Shown: positions 6,775-16,507, numbered from the stretch's first letter. The stretch: DNA of 34,895 nt from an uncultured Actinomycetes bacterium (GCA_903915545.1 CAIWTI010000138.1:1-34895); one strand, 5' to 3'. A program made the numbers and translations. Notes: a model not told the origin generated them from the letters alone.

Positions 6775-8252
6775 GCGCGGGCTTCGCAGAGCTCGGTGGG
6801 GCGATCGGTGCCTTGGGTGTCGCACTGATGGTGCTTCGTCCGGGACGAACTGAGCGCGTCGCCGGCCTTGGTGCCTGGGCGGTTGGCTCGGGGATCCTTG
6901 TTCTCTACCTTGCGCCGGCCGGACACCATCGGGCGTATGCGGCCGCAGCTGTCGTCGGTGCCGTCGCAGCGGGATCGCTCGCATGGGTCTACGTGCGTCG
7001 CCCGTGGCTGCTTGCTGTATCCGTCTTGCTCTGCGCGCCAGCCCGCATCCCGGTGAGTGTTGGGCACACAACGGCGAACCTGTTGCTGCCGCTCTACCTC
7101 GTCGTCGCCGCGGCGGCGATCGCGCTCGCCTGGCAGGCGTTCGATGAGCAAAGCGTCGAGCTGATTCACGGCGAACCCGTCCTCTTGCCCGCCACGCCTG
7201 AGGGCCCGCCGCTCGGCGCGCTCTCGTTGCCGCTCGCGGCGTTCATCGCCTGGACGGGTGTTGCGTATCTCTGGACAGTCGATTCACGGCAGGGTGCGAT
7301 CTACTTGTTGTTCTTCGTCCTGCCGTTCGGGCTGCTTGCCGTCGCCCTCACGCGGCTGCGTTGGCACCTGCGCTGGAACGTGCGTCTTGCCGCCTTGATC
7401 GGCGTGATGGCGGCGGTGTTTGGCGCGATCGGGCTGTGGCAGTACGCGACCCGCAACGTGTTCTGGAACCCGAAGGTGATCGTCGACAACGCGTACGCAC
7501 CGAGTAGCTGGTTCTACCGCGTCAACTCTGTCTTCTACGACCCGTCGATCTACGGCCGCTTCCTCGTCGTGGCGCTCACGGTCACGATCGTTGTCGCGCT
7601 GTTCACGCGCAGTCGGAAATCGCTGATCGGCGCGTCCGCGACGGGGATCATCTTCGCCGGGCTCGTACCATCATTCTCACAGTCGAGCTTCGTGGCGCTC
7701 GCGGTCGTCCTCGTTGCCCTCCTGATCGTTGTGTGGGGCAGATCGGCGGCCGTCCCCCTTGCTGTGATCGCAGTCGTCGTCTCCCTCGGCTCGCTCGCAG
7801 TGCCCGCAGTGCGTCACAAGGTGCTTGGGACACACGGTCTGTCACACGCAACTGGCGGTCGCTCCAAGCTCGTCTCGAGTGGCCTGAAAGTCGCGTTCGA
7901 TCGCCCCGTGTTCGGCGCGGGAACGGGTGGCTTCCGGCGGGCATATGCGGAGGTAACACATCTGAAAGGAAAGGAGCCGAAGGCTGCCGCGTCGCACGAC
8001 ACACCCGTGACCGTTGCCGCCGAGGGAGGCATTCCGCTCCTCGCGCTCTTTGCCTGGGTGCTCGTATCGGCGTTCGGTCTCGCGTTCCGCGGAACGAGCG
8101 TGGCGACGGCTGCCGGACGCGTCCGACTCGTCTACGGACTAGCCTTGCTAGCGATGGTTACGCACAGCCTCTTCTACGACTCCCTCTTCGAAGACCCGAT
8201 CTTCTGGGGGCTGCTCGCTCTCGTCCCTGTCGCAGCGAAGGAACGCGCGTGA
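6771..8252 (+). CDS. O-antigen ligase/polymerase-like membrane protein
   Basis: A 493-residue protein with about a dozen hydrophobic segments and a large hydrophilic loop. Around the loop it has FDRPVFGAGTGGFRRAY followed by ASHDTPVTVAAEGGIPLL. This G-x-G-x-x-x-F ... H(D/N)-x-x ... E-x-G-I pattern is the signature of the Wzy_C / O-antigen ligase superfamily, which polymerises or ligates undecaprenyl-linked glycans at the outer membrane face. The GTG overlaps the upstream stop as GTGA and the stop overlaps the PIG-L gene start. Whether it is a polymerase or a ligase cannot be told from sequence alone. A second family member is at 32192. Confidence 0.82.
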   Translation: MSAGFAELGGAIGALGVALMVLRPGRTERVAGLGAWAVGSGILVLYLAPAGHHRAYAAAAVVGAVAAGSLAWVYVRRPWLLAVSVLLCAPARIPVSVGHTTANLLLPLYLVVAAAAIALAWQAFDEQSVELIHGEPVLLPATPEGPPLGALSLPLAAFIAWTGVAYLWTVDSRQGAIYLLFFVLPFGLLAVALTRLRWHLRWNVRLAALIGVMAAVFGAIGLWQYATRNVFWNPKVIVDNAYAPSSWFYRVNSVFYDPSIYGRFLVVALTVTIVVALFTRSRKSLIGASATGIIFAGLVPSFSQSSFVALAVVLVALLIVVWGRSAAVPLAVIAVVVSLGSLAVPAVRHKVLGTHGLSHATGGRSKLVSSGLKVAFDRPVFGAGTGGFRRAYAEVTHLKGKEPKAAASHDTPVTVAAEGGIPLLALFAWVLVSAFGLAFRGTSVATAAGRVRLVYGLALLAMVTHSLFYDSLFEDPIFWGLLALVPVAAKERA

Positions 8253-8884
8253 TCACTGGGGCAAAACGCGTCCTCGTTCTCGCACCGCACACCGACGACG
8301 GCGAGTTCGGGTGCGGCGGCACAATGGCGCGCCTTGTCGAATCCGGTGCCGAGGTGCACTACATCGCGTTCTCGATCGCGACCCGTTCGCTGCCGCCAGG
8401 CTTCCCACCCGACACGCTCGCACGCGAGGTGCGCGAAGCGACGAGCGAGCTCGGCATTCCCGAGTCGCAGCTCACCGTCCACGATTTCGACGTGCGGCGG
8501 TTCCCCGAGTTCCGGCAGGACATCCTCGAACTGCTGATCAAGGTCTCGCAGGAGTTCAAGCCCGACCTCGTCTTCCAGCCGTCTCACCACGACGTGCACC
8601 AGGATCACCAGACGATCGCCTCTGAAGGGCTCCGCGCCTTCAAGCACACGACGATCCTCGGGTACGAGATCCCCTGGAACAACTTTGACTTTGCCTACCA
8701 GGCCTACATCGCTCTCGAAGAACGGCACCTCGAAAAGAAAGTCGCCGCGCTCGAGAAGTACGCCTCACAGATGCATCGGCGGTACGCCAACGCCGAGTAC
8801 GTCTGGAGCCTCGCCCGCACGCACGGCACGAACGTTGCGCGCGACTATGCCGAGGTATTCCAGGTCTATCGCGTCGTCACCTAG
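8249..8884 (+). CDS. PIG-L/LmbE family deacetylase
   Basis: A 211-residue zinc-dependent N-acetyl-sugar deacetylase family protein. The N-terminal metal motif is APHTDDGEFGCGGTM (a variant of the usual PHPDDE) and the second metal-binding site is HHDVHQDH. The GTG at 8249 overlaps the preceding stop (GTGA); the longer track frame from 7733 is a shadow of the upstream gene. Family members remove acetyl from GlcNAc-type groups in GPI, mycothiol, bacillithiol or antibiotic and glycan synthesis. In this neighbourhood a sugar-nucleotide or glycan substrate is more likely than mycothiol, but the substrate is not determined. Confidence 0.85.
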   Translation: MITGAKRVLVLAPHTDDGEFGCGGTMARLVESGAEVHYIAFSIATRSLPPGFPPDTLAREVREATSELGIPESQLTVHDFDVRRFPEFRQDILELLIKVSQEFKPDLVFQPSHHDVHQDHQTIASEGLRAFKHTTILGYEIPWNNFDFAYQAYIALEERHLEKKVAALEKYASQMHRRYANAEYVWSLARTHGTNVARDYAEVFQVYRVVT

Positions 8885-8906
8885 GGCCATTCAGTAGGTT
8901 CCGGCA

Positions 8907-8937
8907 GGTTTCGCGCGACCGTCGGGTCACGCAAACC
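8907..8937 (+). repeat. Imperfect hairpin upstream of the secreted-protein gene
   Basis: GGTTTCGCGCGACC and GGTCACGCAAACC pair as an imperfect inverted repeat (one bulge, one mismatch) around a GTCG loop. There is no T-run after it. It lies between the PIG-L stop and the putative FliA-type promoter, so it may be a 3' end structure or a protein-binding site. Confidence 0.4.
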
Positions 8938-8957
8938 AAATTCCTACGGGGGTCCGG

Positions 8958-8983
8958 CTCAAGTTCCCACGCGTATGTCCGAA
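8958..8983 (+). promoter_or_regulatory. Sigma-28/FliA-like promoter
   Basis: CTCAA at 8958-8962 and TCCGAA at 8978-8983 are separated by exactly 15 nt. This matches, with one mismatch, the actinobacterial FliA consensus as I recall it, CTCA(A/C)-N15-17-GCCGAA. It also fits the classical sigma-28 layout with 11 nt between TCAAGTTC and TCCGAATG. The -10 ends 10 nt before the GTG at 8994, so the mRNA is probably leaderless or nearly so. Confidence 0.5.
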
Positions 8984-8993
8984 TGTGTGAACT

Positions 8994-9542
8994 GTGAAGC
9001 AGGCACTCACCACATCCGTAGCACTCGCAGTCGCCGTCCTCGTCCTCGCAGCCTCGGCAATCGCCGGCACCGTGACGACCACCACGACGGTCACTGGCGC
9101 AGGCTCACTCTCGCTGAGCCACGGCGCAACCACCTCGATCTCGAGCACCCTTGACGGCACCGACCAGAACGTCACCTACACGGTGCCGCTCACGATGGTC
9201 GATGCGCGCGGAACCGGCGTCGGCTGGAACCTGACGCTCACGTCGACAACGTTCACGACCGGCGCGAAGTCGCTCGCGACCAACGCCTCGTCGATCACCG
9301 GCATCACGTCCGCCTGTAACGGTGGCGGCACCTGTACCTCGGCAACAAACGCGATCACCTATCCCCTCACTGTTCCGGCAGCTGCAACAGCGCCGGCCGC
9401 AGTCAAGATCTTCAACGCCTCTGCAGCCACCGGACTCGGACGCTTCACGATCACCCCGACCGTCAGCGTCGCGATCCCCGGCAACTCCTTCTCGGGCACC
9501 TACACCTCGACGCTCACCGTCGCGGCCGTGTCCGGCCCCTAG
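8994..9542 (+). CDS. Secreted Ser/Thr/Ala-rich surface protein, WxL-like
   Basis: A 182-residue exported protein with a clear signal peptide (about residues 1-25, AVAVLVLAASAIAG). The mature part is rich in Ser, Thr, Ala and Gly and beta-strand-like. It has GWNLTLTSTTF near residues 76-86, resembling the W-x-L element of WxL-type cell-wall proteins, a CNGGGTC cysteine pair, and a C-terminal GTYTSTLTV strand. No sortase motif or C-terminal membrane anchor is seen. It stands alone, with its own putative FliA-type promoter and a strong terminator, which suggests an abundant structural or surface-layer component. GTG 8994 is chosen because it leads straight into the signal peptide. Confidence 0.7.
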   Translation: MKQALTTSVALAVAVLVLAASAIAGTVTTTTTVTGAGSLSLSHGATTSISSTLDGTDQNVTYTVPLTMVDARGTGVGWNLTLTSTTFTTGAKSLATNASSITGITSACNGGGTCTSATNAITYPLTVPAAATAPAAVKIFNASAATGLGRFTITPTVSVAIPGNSFSGTYTSTLTVAAVSGP

Positions 9543-9613
9543 TACCCCCCGAACACGAACACCCTCCCGCAGTAGACGTACCCCTCCTGCAGTAAAAACG
9601 CACTCCCTCCCTA

Positions 9614-9648
9614 GAAGGCCCGGCCACCCCGCCGGGCCTTCTTCTTTT
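9614..9648 (+). terminator. Intrinsic terminator of the secreted-protein gene
   Basis: GAAGGCCCGGC and GCCGGGCCTTC form a perfect 11-bp stem with a 6-nt loop, followed by TTCTTTT. It ends transcription from 8994 and insulates the leuA leader that begins about 30 nt further on. Confidence 0.9.
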
Positions 9649-9682
9649 GCCAAGCCCGTCCCCTCTCGGTACGCTCTTGGGG
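9647..9682 (+). promoter_or_regulatory. Promoter of the leuA leader
   Basis: TTGCCA (9647-9652), a 17-nt spacer and TACGCT (9670-9675) form a housekeeping-type promoter. Transcription would start near 9682-9683, on the A of the leader-peptide ATG, so the leader peptide would be read from a leaderless mRNA. Confidence 0.6.
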
Positions 9683-9757
9683 ATGGGTGAGATCCGCACC
9701 TCGCAGCTTTCGGCCTCATCGGCCCTGCTTGGCGCGGACCTTCTCGGCCTCGGCCTG

Positions 9758-9772
<15 letters not shown>
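9683..9772 (+). CDS. leuL: leuA leader peptide (leucine-rich, 29 aa)
   Basis: A short reading frame absent from the ORF track: ATG at 9683, TAG at 9770-9772, 29 codons. Nine codons are leucine (CTT, CTG and CTC), packed toward the end as LL, LL, L and LLL just before Pro-Arg-stop. Leucine-rich leader peptides ahead of leuA are known attenuation sensors in actinobacteria. The ATG sits at the predicted transcription start, so no ribosome binding site is expected. Ribosome stalling at the terminal Leu codons would control the RNA pairings immediately downstream. The peptide itself probably has no function beyond sensing charged leucyl-tRNA. Confidence 0.8.
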
Positions 9773-11545
<1,773 letters not shown>

Positions 11546-11546
<1 letters not shown>

Positions 11547-11611
11547 ACGGTCAAACGAAAACGGGCGGGCCGGCTCGGACGATTCCGTGCCGACCCGCCC
11601 GCTTCGACCGT
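11546..11611. terminator. Bidirectional terminator between leuA and the exporter gene
   Basis: CGGGCGGGCCGGC (11562-11574) and GCCGACCCGCCCG (11589-11601) form a 13-bp stem with one wobble. A further small stem sits in the loop, and outer arms GACGGTC/GACCGTC lie at 11546-11552 and 11605-11611. On the - strand the stem is followed by TTTTCGTTT, so it is a good terminator for the exporter. In the + direction the T content behind it is weak. Confidence 0.8.
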
Positions 11612-11614
11612 CCC

Positions 11615-13051
11615 TTAGAGTCCGCCAGCTACCGGGGCACCCTCGGTGGGAAGGGCAACCCGCTTGATCACCGCGAGCGTTGCGATCAACCCGACGATGG
11701 CAAAGCCAAGGTTGATCAGGAATGCCCGCTGGAAGCCGCTCGTCAGTGCGACCTGCACCGTGTCGCCGTGCTTGATCAGCGAGTTCGAACGTGAGACGTA
11801 CACCGTCGTCACGATCGCGGTGCCGAAGGCGCCACCGATCTGCTGCGACGTGTTGATCAGACCAGAGGCAAGGCCTGCGTCCTGGTTCGAAACACCCGAA
11901 AGTGCCGCGATCGTGACCGGAACGAACGAGAAGCCGAGCCCGACGCCCGCAATCACAAGACCGGGGAAGAGATCACCCCAGTACGTGCCATGCGCGGATA
12001 CGTGTGTGAAGTAGTAGAGCCCGATCGCAGTGATGATCGTGCCCGCGAGGAGCACGTTGCGAACACCGACCTTCGTCACGAGCTGGCCGGCGAGCGCCGC
12101 CGCAAACACCACGCTCAGAGCGCAGGCGAGGTAGGAGACGCCAGCCTTGAGTGCGGAGAAGCCGAGCACCTGCTGCATGTACAGCGACAGCACGAAGAAC
12201 ATCGCGAAGATCGCGGCACCGACCATGAAGCCGACCACATTGGCTCCGGTTAGCGTCCGGTTCAGCCAGATCCGAAGCGGCATCAGCGGTGCCTTCGACT
12301 TCCACTCGATGAGCACGAAGAGCGCGTGGCCTGCCGCAGCAACGGCGATCATCCCAAGCGTCTTTGTCGAGCCCCAGCCGTAGTCGGCTGCCTTGACGAT
12401 GGCGTACACGAGCAATGTCAGGCTCGCGGTAATCGTCAGAGCACCTGCAACGTCGAACCGGCGATGGCCAAGTCCGCCTTTGCTCTCGGGAATGATCAGC
12501 ATCGTTGCGATTACCGCGGCGATGCCGACCGGGACGTTCACGAAGAAGATCCACTTCCACGAGAACGCGCTCGTGAGAACACCACCGAGCAGCACGCCAA
12601 ATGCCGCGCCCGACCCGGAGATCGCGCCGAGAATCCCGAGAGCCTTGTTGCGCTCGGATCCCTCGTCAAAGAGCGCGGTGATCAGCGACAGCGCTGATGG
12701 TGCTACGAGCGCAGCTCCAAGGCCCTGGACGGCCCGGAATCCGATCAGCGCACCGTGTGTCCAGGCAAGACCGCACAGGAGCGATCCAGCCGTAAAGAGC
12801 ACGAGCCCTGAGATGAAGAGCAGTCGCCGACCCATGATGTCGCCGATGCGTCCCCCTAGCAGCAGGAATCCGCCTGCGACCAAGGTGTACGCGCTGACAA
12901 CCCACTGCAGGTTCGACTCGCTGAAGTTGAGCGCCGTCTTGATCGACGGCAAAGCGACATTCACGATCGAGACGTCAAGCACCACCATGAACTGGGCGGT
13001 ACAGATGACGACGAGCGCGATCCACCGCCGCCGGTGGTCATGCGCAGTCAT
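11615..13051 (-). CDS. MFS multidrug-type exporter (DHA2, EmrB/QacA family)
   Basis: A 478-residue major facilitator with 14 predicted membrane segments, the DHA2 drug:proton antiporter layout. Visible family motifs include LDVSIVNVALPSI in TM1, GGRIGDIMGRR (motif A) and FRAVQGLGAALVAPSALSL. Downstream are the FFVNVPVG element and, in the second half, SLYMQQVLGFS. The ATG at 13051 has GGAGGG about 9 nt upstream. It lies 42 nt after the flippase stop on the same strand and may be transcribed with the glycan operon. It could export a small molecule or lipid intermediate; the substrate is unknown. No regulator gene is adjacent on this side. Confidence 0.88.
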   Translation of the reverse strand: MTAHDHRRRWIALVVICTAQFMVVLDVSIVNVALPSIKTALNFSESNLQWVVSAYTLVAGGFLLLGGRIGDIMGRRLLFISGLVLFTAGSLLCGLAWTHGALIGFRAVQGLGAALVAPSALSLITALFDEGSERNKALGILGAISGSGAAFGVLLGGVLTSAFSWKWIFFVNVPVGIAAVIATMLIIPESKGGLGHRRFDVAGALTITASLTLLVYAIVKAADYGWGSTKTLGMIAVAAAGHALFVLIEWKSKAPLMPLRIWLNRTLTGANVVGFMVGAAIFAMFFVLSLYMQQVLGFSALKAGVSYLACALSVVFAAALAGQLVTKVGVRNVLLAGTIITAIGLYYFTHVSAHGTYWGDLFPGLVIAGVGLGFSFVPVTIAALSGVSNQDAGLASGLINTSQQIGGAFGTAIVTTVYVSRSNSLIKHGDTVQVALTSGFQRAFLINLGFAIVGLIATLAVIKRVALPTEGAPVAGGL

Positions 13052-13093
13052 GCGTTTTCTCCCTCCGTTTGTCTCTGAGTCCCCGCGGCCAAG

Positions 13094-14518
13094 CTACCAG
13101 CCGGGGGCGATTTTGCGAAGGCGCGCGAGCTCGGCCGGAAGGTAGAAACGGAGGGGCAGAAGAACGAGCGGGAAGAGTGCCGTAACCACCAGCGAGACGA
13201 CCAGCGAGTGAGCTTCCCAGGCGCCAATGGTGAGGGCCGGTGCGACCACCGAGAGGAGGACAATTCGGCGCCATTGGTAGGGAACCGGGAACACCTGATG
13301 TGACCGGTACCACATGGCGACGAACAGCACGACGTACGCGGCGAGGGTTGCGATCGCGGCACCCATCATCCCGTAGGCGGGGATCAAAATGAGGTTCAGG
13401 CCGATGTTGACGACTGCTGCCACTCCGGTAACGATCCAGTTCGCTTGGGTCTGGCGGGCGCGCCCGACACCGATGGCGAGAACGCTGTAGCCCGCATAGG
13501 CGGCGGTCGCGAACGACAGTACGGGCACTGCGATTGCAGAGCGCTTGAACGATCCTGTTGCAAGAACGTCGACGAGCCACGGGGCGAGTGAGCCAAGCGC
13601 GAGCGAGAGCCAGCAGCAGAGGAACATCAAGTACGTGAGCACGAACGCGTAGGTGCGCTTCGCTTGCTCATCGTTCTTGATCGAGTAGGCGAACGCTGGC
13701 CAGGCGAGCTGGAAGGCGGTCATCAGGAACACGAGCACCGAGGCGATCCGGACGGCGAGCGAGTAGACACCGACCTCGCTCTGCCCCTTGAACTGCTGGA
13801 TCAGCACGCGATCGATGAAGTTGATCGCCCAGAGTGCGAGGGCGGCGGGCACGAGCGGAAGACCGAAGCGGTTCATTGCGCGGAAGAGTTCGCGATCGAA
13901 TTGCAGACCGAGTTGATAGCGCCGGTACCCGAGCAGCACGGCGTACACGCTGAGTGTCCCGAGGAAGTTGCCGACGACAGCACCCATCGCGCCCTCGTGG
14001 CGCCCGACGACGAGCAGGATCGTCGAGCCGATCGTGATCAGCACGTTCGACACGCTCGCGATCGCGTACCCGACCGGTCGCTGCTCGACGCGGAAGACGG
14101 CGCTCATCTGCTGGTAGTTCATCTGTGCCCACAGCCCCACGAACCCCGCGCGCACAAGCCACGGATCGTCGAGGCCGAGCCAATGCGCAATCGGTGCGGC
14201 GCTGACCCATCCGATCGCGAGACCGACGGTCGCAGCGACCATCGTGAACCAGAATGCGGTTCGCACGATCAGGATCCGGGCCGCGTCGTCTTCGGCATCG
14301 AAGTAGAAGCGGAAGAACGCGCTCGTCACTCCCAGGCGGAGCACGACGGCAAGAACAGCGGTGAGCGCGACGATCGTCTCGATCTTGCCGAGCCCGACCC
14401 GGCCGAGGTAGACGGTGTAGATGGGCAGCAGGAAGAACGCGATGACGCGCGAGATGATCCCGCCGAGGCCGTAGAGCACCGACTGGTTGCCGAGGCGTTT
14501 GAGTTCGCGGCCGATCAT
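13094..14518 (-). CDS. Polysaccharide flippase (Wzx/MviN-like, MATE superfamily)
   Basis: A 474-residue membrane protein with 12-14 hydrophobic segments of the polysaccharide biosynthesis / oligosaccharide flippase family. Its N-terminus, QSVLYGLGGIISRVIAFFLLP, is typical. Such proteins move undecaprenyl-linked repeat units across the cytoplasmic membrane before polymerisation by a Wzy protein. The ATG abuts the TAG of the upstream glycosyltransferase with no gap, so translation is coupled. Candidate Wzy partners in the window are at 6771 and 32192. The large + strand ORF 13664-15064 that covers it in antisense is highly charged and has no recognisable fold, so I take it as a shadow. Confidence 0.87.
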   Translation of the reverse strand: MIGRELKRLGNQSVLYGLGGIISRVIAFFLLPIYTVYLGRVGLGKIETIVALTAVLAVVLRLGVTSAFFRFYFDAEDDAARILIVRTAFWFTMVAATVGLAIGWVSAAPIAHWLGLDDPWLVRAGFVGLWAQMNYQQMSAVFRVEQRPVGYAIASVSNVLITIGSTILLVVGRHEGAMGAVVGNFLGTLSVYAVLLGYRRYQLGLQFDRELFRAMNRFGLPLVPAALALWAINFIDRVLIQQFKGQSEVGVYSLAVRIASVLVFLMTAFQLAWPAFAYSIKNDEQAKRTYAFVLTYLMFLCCWLSLALGSLAPWLVDVLATGSFKRSAIAVPVLSFATAAYAGYSVLAIGVGRARQTQANWIVTGVAAVVNIGLNLILIPAYGMMGAAIATLAAYVVLFVAMWYRSHQVFPVPYQWRRIVLLSVVAPALTIGAWEAHSLVVSLVVTALFPLVLLPLRFYLPAELARLRKIAPGW

Positions 14519-15451
14519 CTAGAGCGAGCGGTAGAGATCGATCAGTCGATCAGCGACGTGGTCAATGTCATGCACCTGCTCGACGTACGCGCGGCTCGCC
14601 GCACCGATCTCGCGTCGAAGCGCCGGGCTTTCGACAAGTGGGCGCAGCTGGTCGACGAGGGTCTCCGGTGTCGCCGAGACGATCGGGAGGCGAACGCCAT
14701 AGCCCGCGGCACTCTTTTCGACAACGTCGGGCTTGAGGAAGGTGATGACGGGCTTGCCGAGCGCCATCGCCTCGAGAGCGAAGACGCCGTGCCAGCCGAC
14801 AAGCAACTGGTCAATGATGATGTCGGCCTTCGCGTACCGCTCCCGGGCCTGCTCGTGCGGGACACCCTCGACGAGATCGAGATCCACGGGCAGCTGGCTG
14901 CAGGCCTCAATCACAAACTCCGTGCCCTTCTTCGATCTACTCGATGGCGCGTGCACGACGAGTGGCCGCGCGCGATCGCTTGGTGGGACGGGCGTAAACG
15001 GCGTGAGGTCAAGCCCCGGCGGAATCACGTGCGCCTCAGGCACCCACTGAATGGCGTCATATGAGCCGACGATCTCGGCGTTCGCCTTCTTGCCAAACGC
15101 GAGCTCGGCGGGCGTCTTGCCGCGAATATCCGACCCGAGGTAGTGGAACACGCTCTTCTTCCCGAGCGCCCGCAGGATCGGAAACTGCACCGACTTCGGC
15201 ACCAGTGTGAGCCCGAAATAGAAGTGGAAGATGTCGGTCTGAGGCAACAGTCGGCCGAGTGCTGCGAACTGGGTTACGAGGCGGCGAGGAAGGTTGCCGT
15301 GACGGTCGAGCGACCAGTCAGCTTCGTGATGGAGCGTGCCCCGGTTGAAGACGACGAGCCGAGCGTCGACCCCTTTACGTCGAAGGGCCAGCGTGTTCTC
15401 CCACGGGATGCCCGCGATGTTGACCGGGCAGTGGGTGACGCGCAGCGTCAG
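14519..15451 (-). CDS. Glycosyltransferase (GT4-like), probable CTG start
   Basis: A GT-B type glycosyltransferase of about 310 residues. The C-terminal donor-binding half shows APSSRSKKGTEFV and HGVFALEAMALGKPVITF. The track begins at TTG 15247, but the frame continues upstream with an obvious N-terminal Rossmann half, LRVTHCPVNIAGIPWENTLA and on to HHEADWSLDRHG. Between the ATP-grasp TAG (15467-15469, same frame) and this sequence there is no ATG, GTG or TTG. CTG at 15451-15449 has GGAG with 7-nt spacing; CTG at 15445 is the alternative. It probably transfers a sugar to a lipid-linked acceptor. Membership is firm; the start is inferred. Confidence 0.82.
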   Translation of the reverse strand: MTLRVTHCPVNIAGIPWENTLALRRKGVDARLVVFNRGTLHHEADWSLDRHGNLPRRLVTQFAALGRLLPQTDIFHFYFGLTLVPKSVQFPILRALGKKSVFHYLGSDIRGKTPAELAFGKKANAEIVGSYDAIQWVPEAHVIPPGLDLTPFTPVPPSDRARPLVVHAPSSRSKKGTEFVIEACSQLPVDLDLVEGVPHEQARERYAKADIIIDQLLVGWHGVFALEAMALGKPVITFLKPDVVEKSAAGYGVRLPIVSATPETLVDQLRPLVESPALRREIGAASRAYVEQVHDIDHVADRLIDLYRSL

Positions 15452-15466
15452 ATCGACGCTCCGGGG

Positions 15467-16507
15467 CTAGCGCACATCAAATTCGACCTGGTCGAAGTAG
15501 CGCAACGCTGAGCGCCCAGGTCGGACTCGGCTACGGAGTGCGACAAGCTCCTCGTCGCTGATCTCGCCGATCGCGCGCTTGACTCCGAGATAGGGGAGGT
15601 TCAGATCTTCCTGGTAGACGATCGTCGAGATCCGCGGATTGATCTCGATCACGTAGTCGCCTACGAGCTGGATGTTGTAGAAGTGCTCGATCCCGAGCTC
15701 GCCTACGAGGGTGTCGGCGATCTCCATCAGCTGCGGATCGTCGAGCGTCTCGAAGTACATCGCGAGCCCGGCACGCATTGCCTCGCGGGTTTTCGGGTGG
15801 CCGAGCACGACCTGGCGGCCGTTCGCGATCCCGTCGATCGTCCGCTCGCCGCCGGTTGCAAGCTCCATCACGAGCAGCTCGGTGCCACCCGCGGCAGGAA
15901 GCAGCTCAACGGCCTCTTCGAGGCGCATCGCCACCGACCCGGGCCGCTCATGCAGTAGCTGGTGTGCGCGGTCGACCGTTGGATCGAGGATCCGGAAGCC
16001 GCGTGAGCCCGACGAGAACACGGGCTTAAAGCAGACCGGTACGTCGGGGTAGCCCAGCTCGCGGGCTGCGGCCTCAACGGCTAGGCCACCCGCAACCCGG
16101 CGGAATGCGGGGGCTGGGAGCCCGAGCCGATGCAACAGCTCGTAGGTCTCAGCCTTGTCGTTGCAGCGATGGATCGCATCGGGCGATGAGACGAGCACGG
16201 CGACGTCGCCGAAGGTGTCGCGGGAGCCCGCCAAACCTTCAAGGTCAAATGACGACTGTGGGAGCACGGCAGCGGCGCCTTCTCGCTCGGCGATCTCGCG
16301 GATCACATCGGGGAAGCTTGGGTCGGAGCCCCGCGGCACGACGTGGAAGGCATCGCACAGGTGTCGACCGATCGCACGCTCGCTCATGTCCGTGCCAACG
16401 AGGCGCACCTCGCGCTCGCCGTTCTCGCGCAACGAGCGGAGCAGTGCAGCCGTGCCGGGTGCGCCGGAGGCGGTGACGACGATAGTCAGGGGCGCGAGCG
16501 TTCCCAC
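15467..16507 (-). CDS. ATP-grasp ligase (carbamoyl-phosphate-synthase-like)
   Basis: A 346-residue ATP-grasp protein. An N-terminal Rossmann-like region (TIVVTASGAPGTAALLRSL) precedes the ATP-grasp fold, with CFKPVFSSGSRGFRI near the centre. Near the C-terminus is the metal-binding stretch YVIEINPRISTIVYQEDLNLP. Family members ligate carboxylates to amines or thiols through acyl-phosphates. The GTG at 16507 directly follows the TAG of the next ATP-grasp gene upstream. Its own TAG is followed, in the same frame, by the glycosyltransferase. Position in a glycan operon suggests it attaches an amino acid or forms an amide on a sugar, but no substrate can be read from sequence. Confidence 0.85.
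   Translation of the reverse strand: MGTLAPLTIVVTASGAPGTAALLRSLRENGEREVRLVGTDMSERAIGRHLCDAFHVVPRGSDPSFPDVIREIAEREGAAAVLPQSSFDLEGLAGSRDTFGDVAVLVSSPDAIHRCNDKAETYELLHRLGLPAPAFRRVAGGLAVEAAARELGYPDVPVCFKPVFSSGSRGFRILDPTVDRAHQLLHERPGSVAMRLEEAVELLPAAGGTELLVMELATGGERTIDGIANGRQVVLGHPKTREAMRAGLAMYFETLDDPQLMEIADTLVGELGIEHFYNIQLVGDYVIEINPRISTIVYQEDLNLPYLGVKRAIGEISDEELVALRSRVRPGRSALRYFDQVEFDVR

Noticed and set aside
7733-8248. N-terminal extension of the PIG-L ORF in the track
   Set aside because: It runs out of frame through the polymerase/ligase gene and is Arg-rich; GTG 8249 with the GTGA overlap is the natural start.
8907-8960. Possible c-di-GMP (GEMM-type) riboswitch, suggested by GGTCACGCAAACC and CTACGGG
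   Set aside because: Only a fragment resembles the GEMM core. The second conserved GGACGCAAAGCC half and a GNRA-capped stem are missing, and the putative promoter lies downstream of it.
13664-15064. 466-aa + strand ORF opposite the flippase and glycosyltransferase
   Set aside because: Highly charged, His/Asp/Glu/Arg-rich low-complexity translation with no recognisable domain; both - strand proteins beneath it have clear families. It is an antisense shadow typical of GC-rich DNA.
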